Source: Mesocentrotus franciscanus
Lineage: Eukaryota; Echinodermata; Echinoidea; Camarodonta; Strongylocentrotidae
Reading direction: 5' to 3'
Assembly (NCBI GenBank): GCA_037976565.1
Contig: CP137680.1
Span: forward strand, 31,021,694 to 31,085,693
DNA: 64,000 bases
Part shown: positions 53,751 through 62,896 of the stretch, piece after piece
How positions within the stretch are numbered: position 1 is the first letter of the stretch
Layout: each line of letters starts with the position of its first letter
Notes under the pieces: model-generated
What the model saw: the letters and a program-made list of their open reading frames with translations, nothing else
What the model was told of the DNA's origin: nothing
Database searches by the model: none
Program-made: the position numbers and the translations under genes

Positions 53751-53756
53751 TTTATT
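53751..53756 (-). terminator. possible poly(A) signal for SCLT1
   Basis: This is the first perfect AATAAA I found on the minus strand downstream of the SCLT1 stop codon. It would imply a 3' UTR of about 2 kb containing two MITE copies. An ATTAAA variant near 55,170 lies inside a MITE. Without transcripts the true end is unknown. Confidence 0.25.
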
Positions 53757-55088
53757 TGACATAACTTACAATATTATACATACAATGGCAGCATCTGTAT
53801 AAAAACGAATAAGAAATCTGTTAGGATAGTACGCAATGCAAGAATATACTGGCACTACTGTGTTATACCATTATTGCAATTCATGAGCACTGATATCAAT
53901 GCTTTAACTTCCTGAATATAACATGTTGAGATTATACTGTTTAGTGAAGATCTTTGGTTGTCATTCTTAGTATAAATCCAAATCATAATCACTTTTTATC
54001 AAGGCTAGAATGTAATGAAATTTGAATTCCCTAGACATTCATTGAATAAAGGAGACAGCAAAAATCTCTGAGCTACCTTTAAACAAACATTTTCATAAAA
54101 TAGAAGTGATTTAAATACAACAAAGCCTGGGTATTTTGAGACAGATGTTTTCAACAGAGTGTTAAACCACATTATTCCATGGTGAATTGGCTCATACTTG
54201 CAGGCAAAGAAACAACTAAAAAATCTGTTTTAAAATGTGTGACACAGAAGAATTTCTTCCAGGACCTTTGTCATACATTGGCTTCTGTATTTGGCAAGAC
54301 ATGAAGAGCAAGTAGAACACATGGAATCAAACATGCCATTTGAAGTAATGTCCAATTTTCTTCTTCAAAATATAGATGGACTAAGTAATTGTTTTCATCG
54401 TTGTCACAACTTTGTTGATAGCACCTCATCTGATTTTGTGTCAATTAATTAAAACTACTGTAAATGATATTTGATACAGAGATTCTCTAACATCCTGAAT
54501 GTTTCTTGTCCATGGTCATACATTTCATTGATTTTCCTATCAAATCTGTTGCTATGTAATGTAAACCTCTGGTAAGTTACATCATGATGAAGAACAATCT
54601 AGGAAAAGGAATATTCCTGAATTTTGATAACATGTTTGGGTTTATCATCCCTGACTACAAAATATATATGTTGAAAAATAAAATACAAGGAGCTAGGGTA
54701 TTCTAATGAATCTATATGTCACATAACTGAGTGGTTAAAAACAACAACACAAGCACAGTGTAAAACAACCATGTAATAAACACAATATGAGCCCTGCTAG
54801 ATTACATGATGTTTTGGTAAACTTAAATACTACTTGTGTCACTAACAGATGTAAATCCACACACTCCTTTTGGTAATGAGCCTTTGATTATCATGAATTT
54901 GTGTCATACCTAATGATACTCCATTTTTTTTCTAATATCAAGACTGAAGTTGGTTCTTGACATGCAGTGGACTAACACAACATATTACAACACAAGCTTG
55001 TATAACACAGCATAGTATAGTTGAAGAGCATAGCAGTACACAACACACACAAAATAGCAAAATATGATTTAAGTGAACACAAGCAACA
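53757..55088. other. possible SCLT1 3' UTR, no gene seen
   Basis: AT-rich sequence lies downstream of the SCLT1 stop. I see no open frame of note, no tRNA-like boxes and no inverted-repeat element in it. It is either 3' UTR or intergenic DNA. Confidence 0.4.
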
Positions 55089-55262
55089 CCTGGGCCCCGT
55101 CTTATAAAGAGATGGGATTGATCCTTTGATCAATCACACGTCCTGCAATCAATCGCAAGTTTGCAGTCTTTTAATTATCTCTTACATACAGAAGTTGAGA
55201 TTGACATCGATTGCAAATAAGTTGCAATTTATATCAACTCTTTACATGAGGCCGGGCCCTGG
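55089..55262. mobile_element. GGGCCC-ended MITE
   Basis: Imperfect inverted ends (CCTGGGCCCCGTCTTATAAA and the complement of ACATGAGGCCGGGCCCTGG) enclose about 170 bp with several ATTGATC/GATCAAT words. The structure is that of a short non-autonomous DNA transposon, without coding capacity. Confidence 0.7.
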
Positions 55263-55363
55263 TCATATTTCAAGATAGACTATGTTAAATACAGTAGGAT
55301 CAATTTATAAAATAAAATTAGACAAAAGTAAAGAGGAATTCAGCAACCTAACATCGTGAGCAC

Positions 55364-55653
55364 TTAAAGGGAGTGTAGCATGGCAAATATTGGTTAATGC
55401 CATCTACGTCTTCTTTGGACAACTGCACGTAAACGAATGGAATTGATTAACAGTAGTCAGCGACTTAATCTCTACATGGTCAGCGCACTAGCATTCGCGA
55501 AACAGACCAAAGTTCTCTTCACGCTTCGGTTTCCCGTATGTTGCACGCACGTAAATGCTGTGGTCGCGTCGTCCGTAGTCGTATTATACCTGATTGGCCC
55601 CGAGTCAGGCCACAGAAAAAACACATAGTCTTGTCATGCTACACTCCCTTTAA
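55364..55653. mobile_element. TTAA-flanked MITE
   Basis: The terminal inverted repeats read TTAAAGGGAGTGTAGCATG at 55364 and its complement ending at 55653, each including a TTAA as expected for a piggyBac-type target duplication. The 290-bp interior is richer in CpG than its surroundings. It has no coding capacity. It lies downstream of the SCLT1 stop, so it may be transcribed as 3' UTR. Confidence 0.88.
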
Positions 55654-55807
55654 AAGGAAATTAATATCAGATACACAGAATGATATGCACCTGTGATAAG
55701 TTCACTTAAACTCAGAAAACTATTTCTATGATGAAATTAGCTTGTTTTTCTAAATCTCAGTGATATTGGATGAAATAAATAAATAAATAGCTGGACGGCT
55801 AAACATT

Positions 55808-55985
55808 TCATGTACTAAATTCTGGTGATGAGCTTCTGCTATGTGATGACTTGTAGCTATGATGAGAGTTTGTAATAGACGGTGCTCTATCTCTTATGAA
55901 CCCACTAGAAAGATGACTTGGTTTAGGCTGGTTGTATGTACCACCCAGGTGTGATGTAGGTAGGTGCATTGACACATGGCCTCCT
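55808..55985 (-). CDS. SCLT1: SCLT1 exon I (last coding exon, stop)
   Basis: Acceptor CATGACAG is followed by 58 codons and TGA at 55810-55808. The encoded tail is not coiled coil. It is rich in Ser, His, Pro and Tyr (for example SSHSRSSSPEFST), which suggests a disordered, possibly phosphorylated C-terminus. The splice phase fits exon H (AG+A = Arg). The tail itself is not recognisable, so alternative 3' exons are possible. Confidence 0.75.
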
Positions 55986-58900
55986 CTGTCATGAAACAAA
56001 CAATGATATAGGTATATCAATTAGTATCATTCACATCAGCAAATATGGTTAAAAAGATAACACAAATTAATCAAATGAGCCTGGCCTATATTGGATGCCA
56101 TATAAAAGAAAATAATAGAGAATAGAGGCCATCAAGTTTATAAGGAGGAATAGAACTTTCGTTTTTCTATCATTCCTTTTTTTTGGGGATAAAACAAATG
56201 TTATTACTAGCAGAATTATAAAAATCATCTCATTAATTAAACAACAAATTCTATTCATTATATTTGAAATGATTCACCAAGATATTTCTGTGAAGTGTTT
56301 TATATCTCACCTGTCTGATCTAGTCAGTTCTGTTCTGATCTTGTCGAGCTGAGCTTGGAGTTGCTTCTTATCATGAGCTAGTCTTCTCTCTCTAGCTGAT
56401 CTATCAGTTAACTGGGTAGTAGATGTAAGAGAGAATATACTCAATCATCAATATTCAAAACTCAAACTTATTTGGTCTATACATAATCTATGTATGACAA
56501 TGGGAAACTTCTGAAAGAGCACCTTTCCTATGAATTCTCCCTAAAACTTGTTTTAATTTTCTTGTAAATTAATCCTGTCTATATTTTAAAGCTAATTACA
56601 TTTTGTTCCTGTATCATGTACCAAATCAATTTTACTACATGAAGATAAAAATGTATATTGCAATTTTTTTCTTCTTCATTGGTTGGGGTGATCATCACAT
56701 GTAATTCAATCATGCCTACTAAATTTTAAGGTTGGTTGAAGCCTAAATGATACGTTAGTTTGTGATTTATTTTGAGATGGATGTTCAGTCTTTCAGATAG
56801 GATGTACAGCTGTATGTCCCCTGATTGTTCATCTACAATAATATATTCCTAGCATTCCATTCAGTTGAATTAAACATCAATCAATGAATTATATAACCAC
56901 CTGAGTCATTTACCTTTCTAGTGACCTCAGTAGCTTGTTGCTCAGCTGATTCAACTTTCTGACGTAGCTTCCTATTTACATCCCTCTGGTCTGATAGAAG
57001 CTGCTCATTCTATTAGAAGAAAAGTGGAAATATATACACTAAATAAAATTCTATCACTATAATTTTTATTTCATATTACATGAAGTAATGGTTCTGGTTC
57101 TCTATTGAGAATCAAATGACTTGAGCTTTGAGTTGATGAATTTGATTGGTTAGTTCATCATACTTGTATGTTCTGTTCTTTGAGTTGCTGAATTTGATTG
57201 GTTAGTTCATCATACTTGTATGTTCTGTTCTTTGAGTTGCTGAATTTGATTGGTTAGTTCATCATACTTGTATGTTCTGTTCTTTGAGTTGCTGAATTTG
57301 ATTGGTTAGTTCATCATACTTGTATGTTCTGTTCTTTGAGTTGCTGGATTTGATTGGTTAGTTCATCATACTTGTATGTTCTGTTCTTGGAGTTGCTGAA
57401 TTTGATTGGTTAGTTCATCATACTTGTATGTTCTGTTATTTGAGTTGCTGGATTTGATTGGTTAGTTCATCATACTTGTATGTTCTGTTCTTTGAGTTGC
57501 TGAATTTGATTGGTTAGTTCAGGGATGTCCCTGGTTAGTTCATCATACTTGTATGTTCTGTTCTTTGAGTTGCTGAATTTGATTGGTTAGTTCATCATAC
57601 TTGTATGTTCTGTTCTTTGAGTTGCTGAATTTGATTGGTTAGTTCATCATACTTGTATGTTCTGTTCTTGGAGTTGCTGAATTTGATTGGTTAGTTCATC
57701 ATACTTGTATGTTCTGTTCTTTGAGTTGCTGAATTTGATTGGTTAGATTATCATACCTGCATGTTCTGTTCTTTGAGTTGCTGTTTTTGATTTGTTAGAT
57801 CCTCATTCCTCTTCTTCTGCATAGTAAGCTGAGATCTAGGAATAAATAACAGAGAAATCAGTAGGAGGCATAACAGCTCAGTATTGGAAAAAGATCTGAT
57901 AACTAGGAGATGTTGGGTAAGGAGATTCACTAATATCCTTTGGTGAGGATTTACTTACCAAACGCCTCAGATAAGACTTAAAGCTGTCTATCCACTGGTT
58001 GCTAATCTACAAGCATGTACTGTCTGTTTGTCTGTTTATCACAGAGTTAATGCCCTTCTGGCTCTAAACAGACGTTAACCCGTTAACTACTGAGTTCATT
58101 CATTGTCATAGACTTAATACAGGGGACATCCGGTTCCAGGATATAATAGGTTAAGCAACATGCTTGCATTCTTACAGGTAATGTTAAAACAAGCATTAAT
58201 ATCAATATCAAATACCCAGTTATCACACACTTACATGATAAAAGAATTAATGAATAAAGTTTTTTTTTTTTACATTATCAAAATCATAAGAAATATTTCC
58301 AAGGTATATATTTGTTCATGGAGACCAAGATATTGCTGAACTTTGCAAGCAAAACCATAGTTCCCTGAATAAGTATTTGAAAACATGTGAATAAATACAA
58401 TGCTTTCTAATCAAACAAATATAAAAATGTTACACGACTGTTTTGGAACAATATGACATAAACACTGGAAGTAGTAGTAGACTTACAGTAGACTTGAACT
58501 GCGAGCCATGTGATCCACAGTTCGGTGCAGTATCCACTAGACCATGACACCTCTACAAATTCATATGGTCTCAGGACTATCTATTTAAGAAAATAATCTA
58601 CTGTGAATAATAATAATAAGAATAATGGTGGCTTCTTATATAGCACACATGTCCGTCACGTTGTGACGCTCCTGGTGCTGCCCCGATTATGATACATTCA
58701 TTGAATGTACTTTTTTTTTTCGAGTGAGATATTACCTTAGATCAGATATCTTGCCTTCAAACTTCTGACCCAGAACTCTGCATTCTTCTTTCCATCTATC
58801 AAGCAAACACAAAGAGAGTAGATACCAGTATGCTTGATTAGTGTGCATTCATACCAGTAGTAGGAGTAAAGCAATGATTGTATATGAAAGTTTGGTGACT

Positions 58901-61900
58901 GTCAAGAGTTAACCAACAGCAAGAATTTTCTGTTTATTTAGATTGAGATTTGCTACATCTGTATCGTACATACCATTTACAGAATAGAAAATTGTCGTCA
59001 TACATTTGAATTTCATGCATGCTCCTTAGATGACAGTTACTTCTAACAATTTTGAAATTTTTCTGAGACTTGTCAAAGTTAGAAATAATTAATAATTTAA
59101 TTTGCATTCTGAATTTTTGAGAAGAATATCACACTTACAGTTTGTTAGGAACACTTGAGGAAGAAGTGTCTATAAATTAGAATGCAATGAAAACTTGGTT
59201 TTTCTTTACACACCATAAGCTCTTGAATATTCAAAGAGTTGATTGGTATTTATGAGATACATACTTGGAGCTCATCCTCTGTTGAGTGAGGACCATCTGT
59301 CTGAGTTCCTTGGTAGATTGTCTACTATTCTCCTCCACACTCTCCAGACGAGCTTCATTCTCTCTTCTCATCATACTCATCTCATGTTCTACACTGATCA
59401 ACTGTGGAAATACAAATATTACTGTTATTCAAGCTAAATCTTATGTGATTACTAGTACCTTCAACCTTCATATATATATATATATATATATATATACTTG
59501 CAGCACATACCCTCAAATGGTATCTGTTCATGTCTCAAAAATAATTGCTTCTTTAAAAAAAATACTTAAATGAAACAAACAAAACATTGTCCACATCAAT
59601 ATCTAATTTAACAGTTTGTGATATGCAATATGATGATGCAGTGAACACATAAATTAAAAATTCCTAGAAAAAAATGGGAAACCATATTGCCCCTAGATAA
59701 GATAAGTATGGAGAAAGTCAAACATTGTGCACATCTGTGAGGTAATGGTGAAGTGTTGTATCATTTGGAATGCTTTCTTTTTTTCATGATGATTAGCTAC
59801 AGAATCTGGACAAACTCAATAATCCTAAGGCTCAAGTAATTCAATCCTATATAAGGGCTCCACACTAAAAACTTTTGTCATGGGGTCCAGATTTAACCTT
59901 TTTACAGTCTGTATGCAGGAGCATTGTGTTAAAATTTCCAAAAAAATTAGGGTCCAGACTAAGATTTTGAGCATACATGTGTCCTGGCTGCATGTAAGTG
60001 TCTAGCCCTGCCTATATCTTGAGATACAGATCTCCATGAGATCTATATACATTACATACATCTTTAGCTGCTAATCTCCCTGTATCCTCCTTCTCTCTGC
60101 GTAACTCTATCAGCTTCTTCTTGAGGTTATCATTATCTTCCGTCAATCTCAGTCTCTCATCTGATAAGGTTTCGCACTCTCTGGATAACTTCTGAAGTCT
60201 TCCTCTCAGCTGGTCTGTTACTAGTAAACTCCTAGACTTCTCTTCCTCATGACTGTAAAGAAACCAATAGAACAGTACGGACTGTCACCTATTCTCAGGT
60301 TCTAGTTCAATCTAGAGAAGAGTGTAAGCTTTCGAAACCTTCCTTTAAGTAGGTCTGTTACACGTACACCCCATAACTTAACTCATCTTCATGACTACTA
60401 TACAAGAGAACAAGTATAATAAATTTGATATGACAGCACAGGCTTCTCAACGATTCCTTATGTTGGACAAAAATAACAAGTAAAATAGTTAAACAGCTTG
60501 TATCTCTGTACCTCCAGAGGAGTATGCATGTGTACTTCGAGTACAGTAGAAAAGGAATTTGAATTTAATATCATAACCCTGATATCCTAGTACAGAAGAT
60601 GGAAATGCATCTAAAAGATGACAGTATGACAGTCTGAGAAGCATTTCACAAATGTGCTGCTTCAGGGAAAGACATTTACAGGAATCCAGATATTATCAAT
60701 CTTTCGAACGACAGTTAAGTGGATTAATATTCTAATAATACTTGCATCTTATACAGCGCTCTACCATTAACTGACCAAAGCTCTTTATACAGTATTATTG
60801 CTATTACCCCATGCACTGGATTAAATCACTAGTCTACACATTACAGGGCACATTCTCAACTCCCTGGGAAGCATTCCAGCTAGTCCAGAGCACATGTTAA
60901 TCCAACCACAATGATATTTGCATCCTATTGGGTACCCATTCAATCCCCGGTGGAAAGGAGCAATGTAGACCAAATGTCTTGCTCAAGGTCATGTGTTGTG
61001 CCAGGGCTTGAACCCACGACCTTTGCATTTCCAGTCAAGTGATTAAACCACTCAACTACGACTACTCTAACCATGAAACCCACCTGTACTCTTGTCTCTG
61101 CAAGTTCTTCTCCATCTGTTGAGCTCTTATCAAGGTTTCATCTTTTAATCTCTCCATAGCAATGATCCTATTCTGTAACTCATTAATACGTTGGTCTCCC
61201 GTCACGGCTGTGCCTTCTTTATACATCTGAAAAAGAGCATAAAAGGTCAGAAGGTCAGAAATGTGCTATCTTAGATCATTGTCAGTTTATGCTACCTATA
61301 ATTCAATGTTAGCTGCGAGGTAAATAACCAAAATGAACTGCGAAAATCAGATACTATCCAAAGGTTTTCAAGATAGAGTTAAGTTATGGGGAGTGTTTCA
61401 CAAAGACTAAGATCGACTTTAAGTTAGACTTAAGTATAACAGGCCGTTCGTGCCATTGTTTGCTCTCACCATTATGATCTTTAGATAATATTTTTTCCTT
61501 CAATAATGAATTATCAAAAAATGTAAGTTTTGTAGATTTTTTACCATGATTTGTACGTCCCGTGAGAGACCAATGCCAGTAAATGATGAGAGAAAACAAT
61601 GGCACGAACGGCCTGTTATACTTAAGTCCAACTTCAAGTCGATCTTAGTCTTTGTGAAACACCCCCCAGGTCATGTGATTGCATTGTGAAAGAAACTGTG
61701 TGGAAGCGATTGGAAAAGGTTGATCATCTAGCATATAAGTATTGTAAACTGTGAGGTTTTGGAATCATCGAAATGATAAGAAATTGGCTGTCTTACTGAC
61801 AGTATCATGCACTGTAAACAGAAATGTGTCCATCGGACTACGCAAACATGTGGTATGAAAGTGTGATCCACAACCTTTAGTTCTTACTGGTACCTGCCAT

Positions 61901-62896
61901 CTTTTGACTATGAGGGTATTTGAATAGCTATCCTTTTTAGGGGACATTAATTCTATGATACTCTTTTACACTAACATTAAAAGGATGAAAAAGCTCACAA
62001 ATAATTTTTTTCTCACCTTTCCCAGTACTTAACTTTCTTTTTAATTAATAGGAAATAACACTTCACACAAATGCAATTGTTTGACTCATCTTGAGTCTTC
62101 CAGTTCTAAGCTCTAATCACTTAACTGATCTCTCTCACATTCCTTATCTATGGTGAATATCAACCATATCCACAAGCCCTCCAATCTACATTGTGTAAAT
62201 ATACAGTATCAATGCCCTGGTAGGCTTATATACACCTAATCCCCTGAATAAGGAACTCCTCATGTGATTTTACATTTTCATAGAAACTAGGAAGCATGAG
62301 GATAACTTCAAAATGTACAAAGATTGGTATTGTAGGGTGATATTTCAGTGCTATCTTTGAGGATGTAATAGTTACCTGTTCAAGCTCATGCTCTACTGCT
62401 CTCTTCAGGGTGATATATCAGTGATATCTTTGAGGATGTAATAGTTACCTGTTCAAGCTCATGTTCTACTGCTCTCTTCAGGGTGATATATCGGTGATAT
62501 CTTTGAGGATGTGATAGTTACCTGTTCAAGCTCATGCTCTACTGCTCTCTTCAGGGTGATATATCAGTGTTATCTTTGAGGATGTGATAGTTACACATGT
62601 ACCTGTTCAAGCTCATGCTCTACTGCTCTCTTCAGGGTGATATATCAGTGTTATCTTTGAGGATGTGATAGTTACCTGTTCAAGCTCATGCTCTACTGCT
62701 CTCTTCAGGGTGATATATCAGTGATATCTTTGAGGATGTAATAGTTACCTGTTCAAGCTCATGCTCTACTGCTCTCTTCAGGGTGATATATCAGTGTTAT
62801 CTTTGAGGATGTAATAGTTACCTGTTCAAGCTCATGCTCTACTGCTCTCTTCTCTCTGATTGCTCTTTCTATCTCAGCTTGTTTCTCAGCATTCTC
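55808..62896 (-). CDS. SCLT1: SCLT1, 3' half of gene (nine coding exons)
   Basis: Sodium channel and clathrin linker 1 is a long coiled-coil protein of the centriole distal appendages, needed for membrane docking and ciliogenesis; in mammals it was also described as linking a sodium channel to clathrin. Nine exons are read on the minus strand: 62896-62822, 61226-61084, 60252-60060, 59401-59265, 58795-58736, 57835-57757, 57009-56914, 56411-56311 and 55985-55808. All introns are GT-AG and the phases chain perfectly (1,062 bases, 353 codons plus TGA). Recognition rests on remembered similarity to the C-terminal part of vertebrate SCLT1: the block IERAIREKRAVEHELE followed by a YKEG turn, the H-E-x-S block, a QMVLTQQ block, WKEE at the exon D/E junction, and NEQLL near the end. 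Everything up to exon H is Glu/Lys/Gln/Arg-rich heptad-like coiled coil. The last exon is a Ser/His-rich tail that appears longer than the human C-terminus. The N-terminal half lies outside the window. Confidence 0.9.
56311..56411 (-). CDS. SCLT1: SCLT1 exon H
   Basis: The 101-bp exon (33 codons plus two bases) continues the coiled coil with an arginine-rich start and a KKQLQAQLDKIR heptad run. It follows the phase of exon G. Acceptor TACCCAG, donor CAG|GTGAGA. It lies beyond the last block I can align with confidence to the human protein. Confidence 0.8.
56914..57009 (-). CDS. SCLT1: SCLT1 exon G
   Basis: The 96-bp exon encodes exactly 32 residues, phase 0 at both ends, beginning NEQLL and continuing through a VESAEQQA block. 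These match the NEKLI and SQAEERA region near the C-terminus of vertebrate SCLT1. Acceptor CTAATAG, donor AAG|GTAAAT. Confidence 0.88.
57117..57756 (-). repeat. 52-bp minisatellite of exon-like sequence plus donor (SCLT1)
   Basis: The word GTTAGTTC (plus strand) recurs every 52 bp at 57149, 57201, 57253, 57305, 57357, 57409, 57461, 57513, then after a 21-bp insertion at 57534, 57586, 57638 and 57690. A diverged copy at 57742 starts the intron. On the minus strand each unit reads as coiled-coil-like codons (DELTNQIQQLKEQNIQ) ending in CAA|GTATGA, closely related to the end of exon F. The array fills about 640 of the 747 bp of the intron. The frame breaks at each unit, because 52 is not a multiple of 3, giving TGA TGA. 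Confidence 0.93.
57757..57835 (-). CDS. SCLT1: SCLT1 exon F
   Basis: The 79-bp exon (one base plus 26 codons) has acceptor TTCCTAG and donor CAG|GTATGA. It encodes Gln/Lys/Asn-rich coiled coil ending KEQNMQ. Its last 48 bp or so are a diverged first unit of the 52-bp minisatellite that fills most of the following intron. Reading through the donor gives a stop (GTA TGA) at once. Confidence 0.85.
58485..58650 (-). mobile_element. tRNA-derived SINE fragments
   Basis: The tRNA-like head on the minus strand (58,553 to 58,485) begins GGTGTCATGGTCTAGTGGAT and ends with the weak B box GCAGTTCAAGTC. The words GGTCTAGTGG and AACTGTGGATCA are shared with the SINE at 46,850, so both belong to one family. 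The neighbouring AATAATAAT and CTTATATAGCAC at 58,606-58,640 look like a second SINE/LINE end. Confidence 0.65.
58736..58795 (-). CDS. SCLT1: SCLT1 exon E
   Basis: This small 60-bp exon begins with the last base of a lysine codon and then reads WKEEC, matching the conserved Trp-Lys-Glu-Glu of SCLT1. Acceptor TTGATAG, donor AAG|GTAATA. It ends two bases into an arginine codon completed by exon F. Confidence 0.87.
59265..59401 (-). CDS. SCLT1: SCLT1 exon D
   Basis: The 137-bp exon (45 codons plus two bases) encodes coiled coil with a VEHEMSM block and a KELRQMVLTQQ block. Both correspond to conserved SCLT1 segments (an EHEFS block and an ELRHLLATQQ block). Acceptor TCCACAG, donor CCAA|GTATGT. 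Confidence 0.88.
59470..59496. repeat. (AT)n microsatellite
   Basis: An uninterrupted AT dinucleotide run lies in the SCLT1 intron just upstream (plus-strand right) of exon D's acceptor. Confidence 0.95.
60060..60252 (-). CDS. SCLT1: SCLT1 exon C
   Basis: The longest coding exon here (193 bp) completes a serine codon and adds 64 residues of strongly charged coiled coil, with DERLRLTEDN aligning to the EQRLKLQQEN region of vertebrate SCLT1 as I remember it. Acceptor TTTACAG, donor GAT|GTATGT. It ends in phase 0. Confidence 0.88.
60735..61066 (-). mobile_element. tRNA-derived SINE
   Basis: On the minus strand the element starts with a tRNA-like head. An A-box-like TAGTTGAGTGG lies at 61058-61048 and a perfect B box GGTTCAAGCCC at 61014-61004. 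The spacing and the GAGTGGTTTAA start resemble a serine- or leucine-type tRNA. The body has a CCGGGGATT / GGGTACCC segment, and the tail carries GAGCGCTGTATAAGATGCAAG and ATTATT. No intact cloverleaf is claimed. It lies in the intron between exons B and C. Confidence 0.75.
61084..61226 (-). CDS. SCLT1: SCLT1 exon B
   Basis: The 143-bp exon (47 codons plus two bases) starts with MYKEG, matching the Tyr-x-Glu-Gly turn after the ELE block in vertebrate SCLT1. Acceptor TTTTTCAG, donor CAG|GTGGGT. The rest is coiled coil rich in Gln, Glu and Arg. The codon at the junction with exon C becomes AGT (Ser). Confidence 0.88.
61388..61667. mobile_element. foldback MITE in SCLT1 intron
   Basis: Two arms of about 85 bp form an inverted repeat beginning GGGGAGTGTTTCACAAAGAC and ending with its complement CTTTGTGAAACACCCCCC. 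The arms share GGCCGTTCGTGCCATTGTTT. The 280-bp element has no coding capacity. The G-run ends resemble the MITE at 37,306. It sits in the intron between exons A and B. Confidence 0.88.
61668..61795 (+). repeat. dispersed repeat, copy 2
   Basis: From GGTCATGTGATTGCATTGTG to ATGATAAGAAAT this stretch matches 53,368-53,483 with scattered substitutions, in the same orientation. It begins exactly where the MITE at 61,388 ends, so the MITE may have landed in or beside this repeat. Confidence 0.75.
62332..62821 (-). repeat. 73-bp minisatellite of exon end plus splice donor (SCLT1)
   Basis: Six tandem units follow exon A. Exon-end junctions (+ strand CCTGTTCAAG) recur at 62375, 62448, 62521, 62602, 62675 and 62748 and at the true exon, 62821. 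The period is 73 bp except for one 81-bp step. Read on the minus strand, each unit holds the last 31 bp of exon A, the intact donor CAG|GTAAC and about 42 bp of intron. The unit at 62,602 carries an 8-bp insertion directly at the donor that keeps a GT. Units differ mainly at one A/G position (GTAATAG/GTGATAG on the plus strand). Confidence 0.93.
62822..62896 (-). CDS. SCLT1: SCLT1 exon A (first exon in window)
   Basis: This 75-bp exon encodes 25 residues, phase 0 at both ends. It has a CCAG acceptor and a CAG|GTAACT donor. It carries the most diagnostic SCLT1 block (IERAIREKRAVEHELE). Its last 31 bp plus the donor are the seed of the 73-bp minisatellite that follows in the intron. Confidence 0.9.

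Noticed and set aside
57117..57756. Idea that the 52-bp repeats are translated as extra coiled coil
   Set aside because: The frame shifts each unit and meets TGA TGA directly after the exon F donor, so the array is intronic unless splicing removes parts of each unit.
57149..57756. CRISPR-like array
   Set aside because: Units are contiguous with no spacers, and the setting is a eukaryotic intron.
61004..61058. Functional tRNA gene
   Set aside because: A and B boxes are present, but stems do not pair well and the head is fused to a SINE body.
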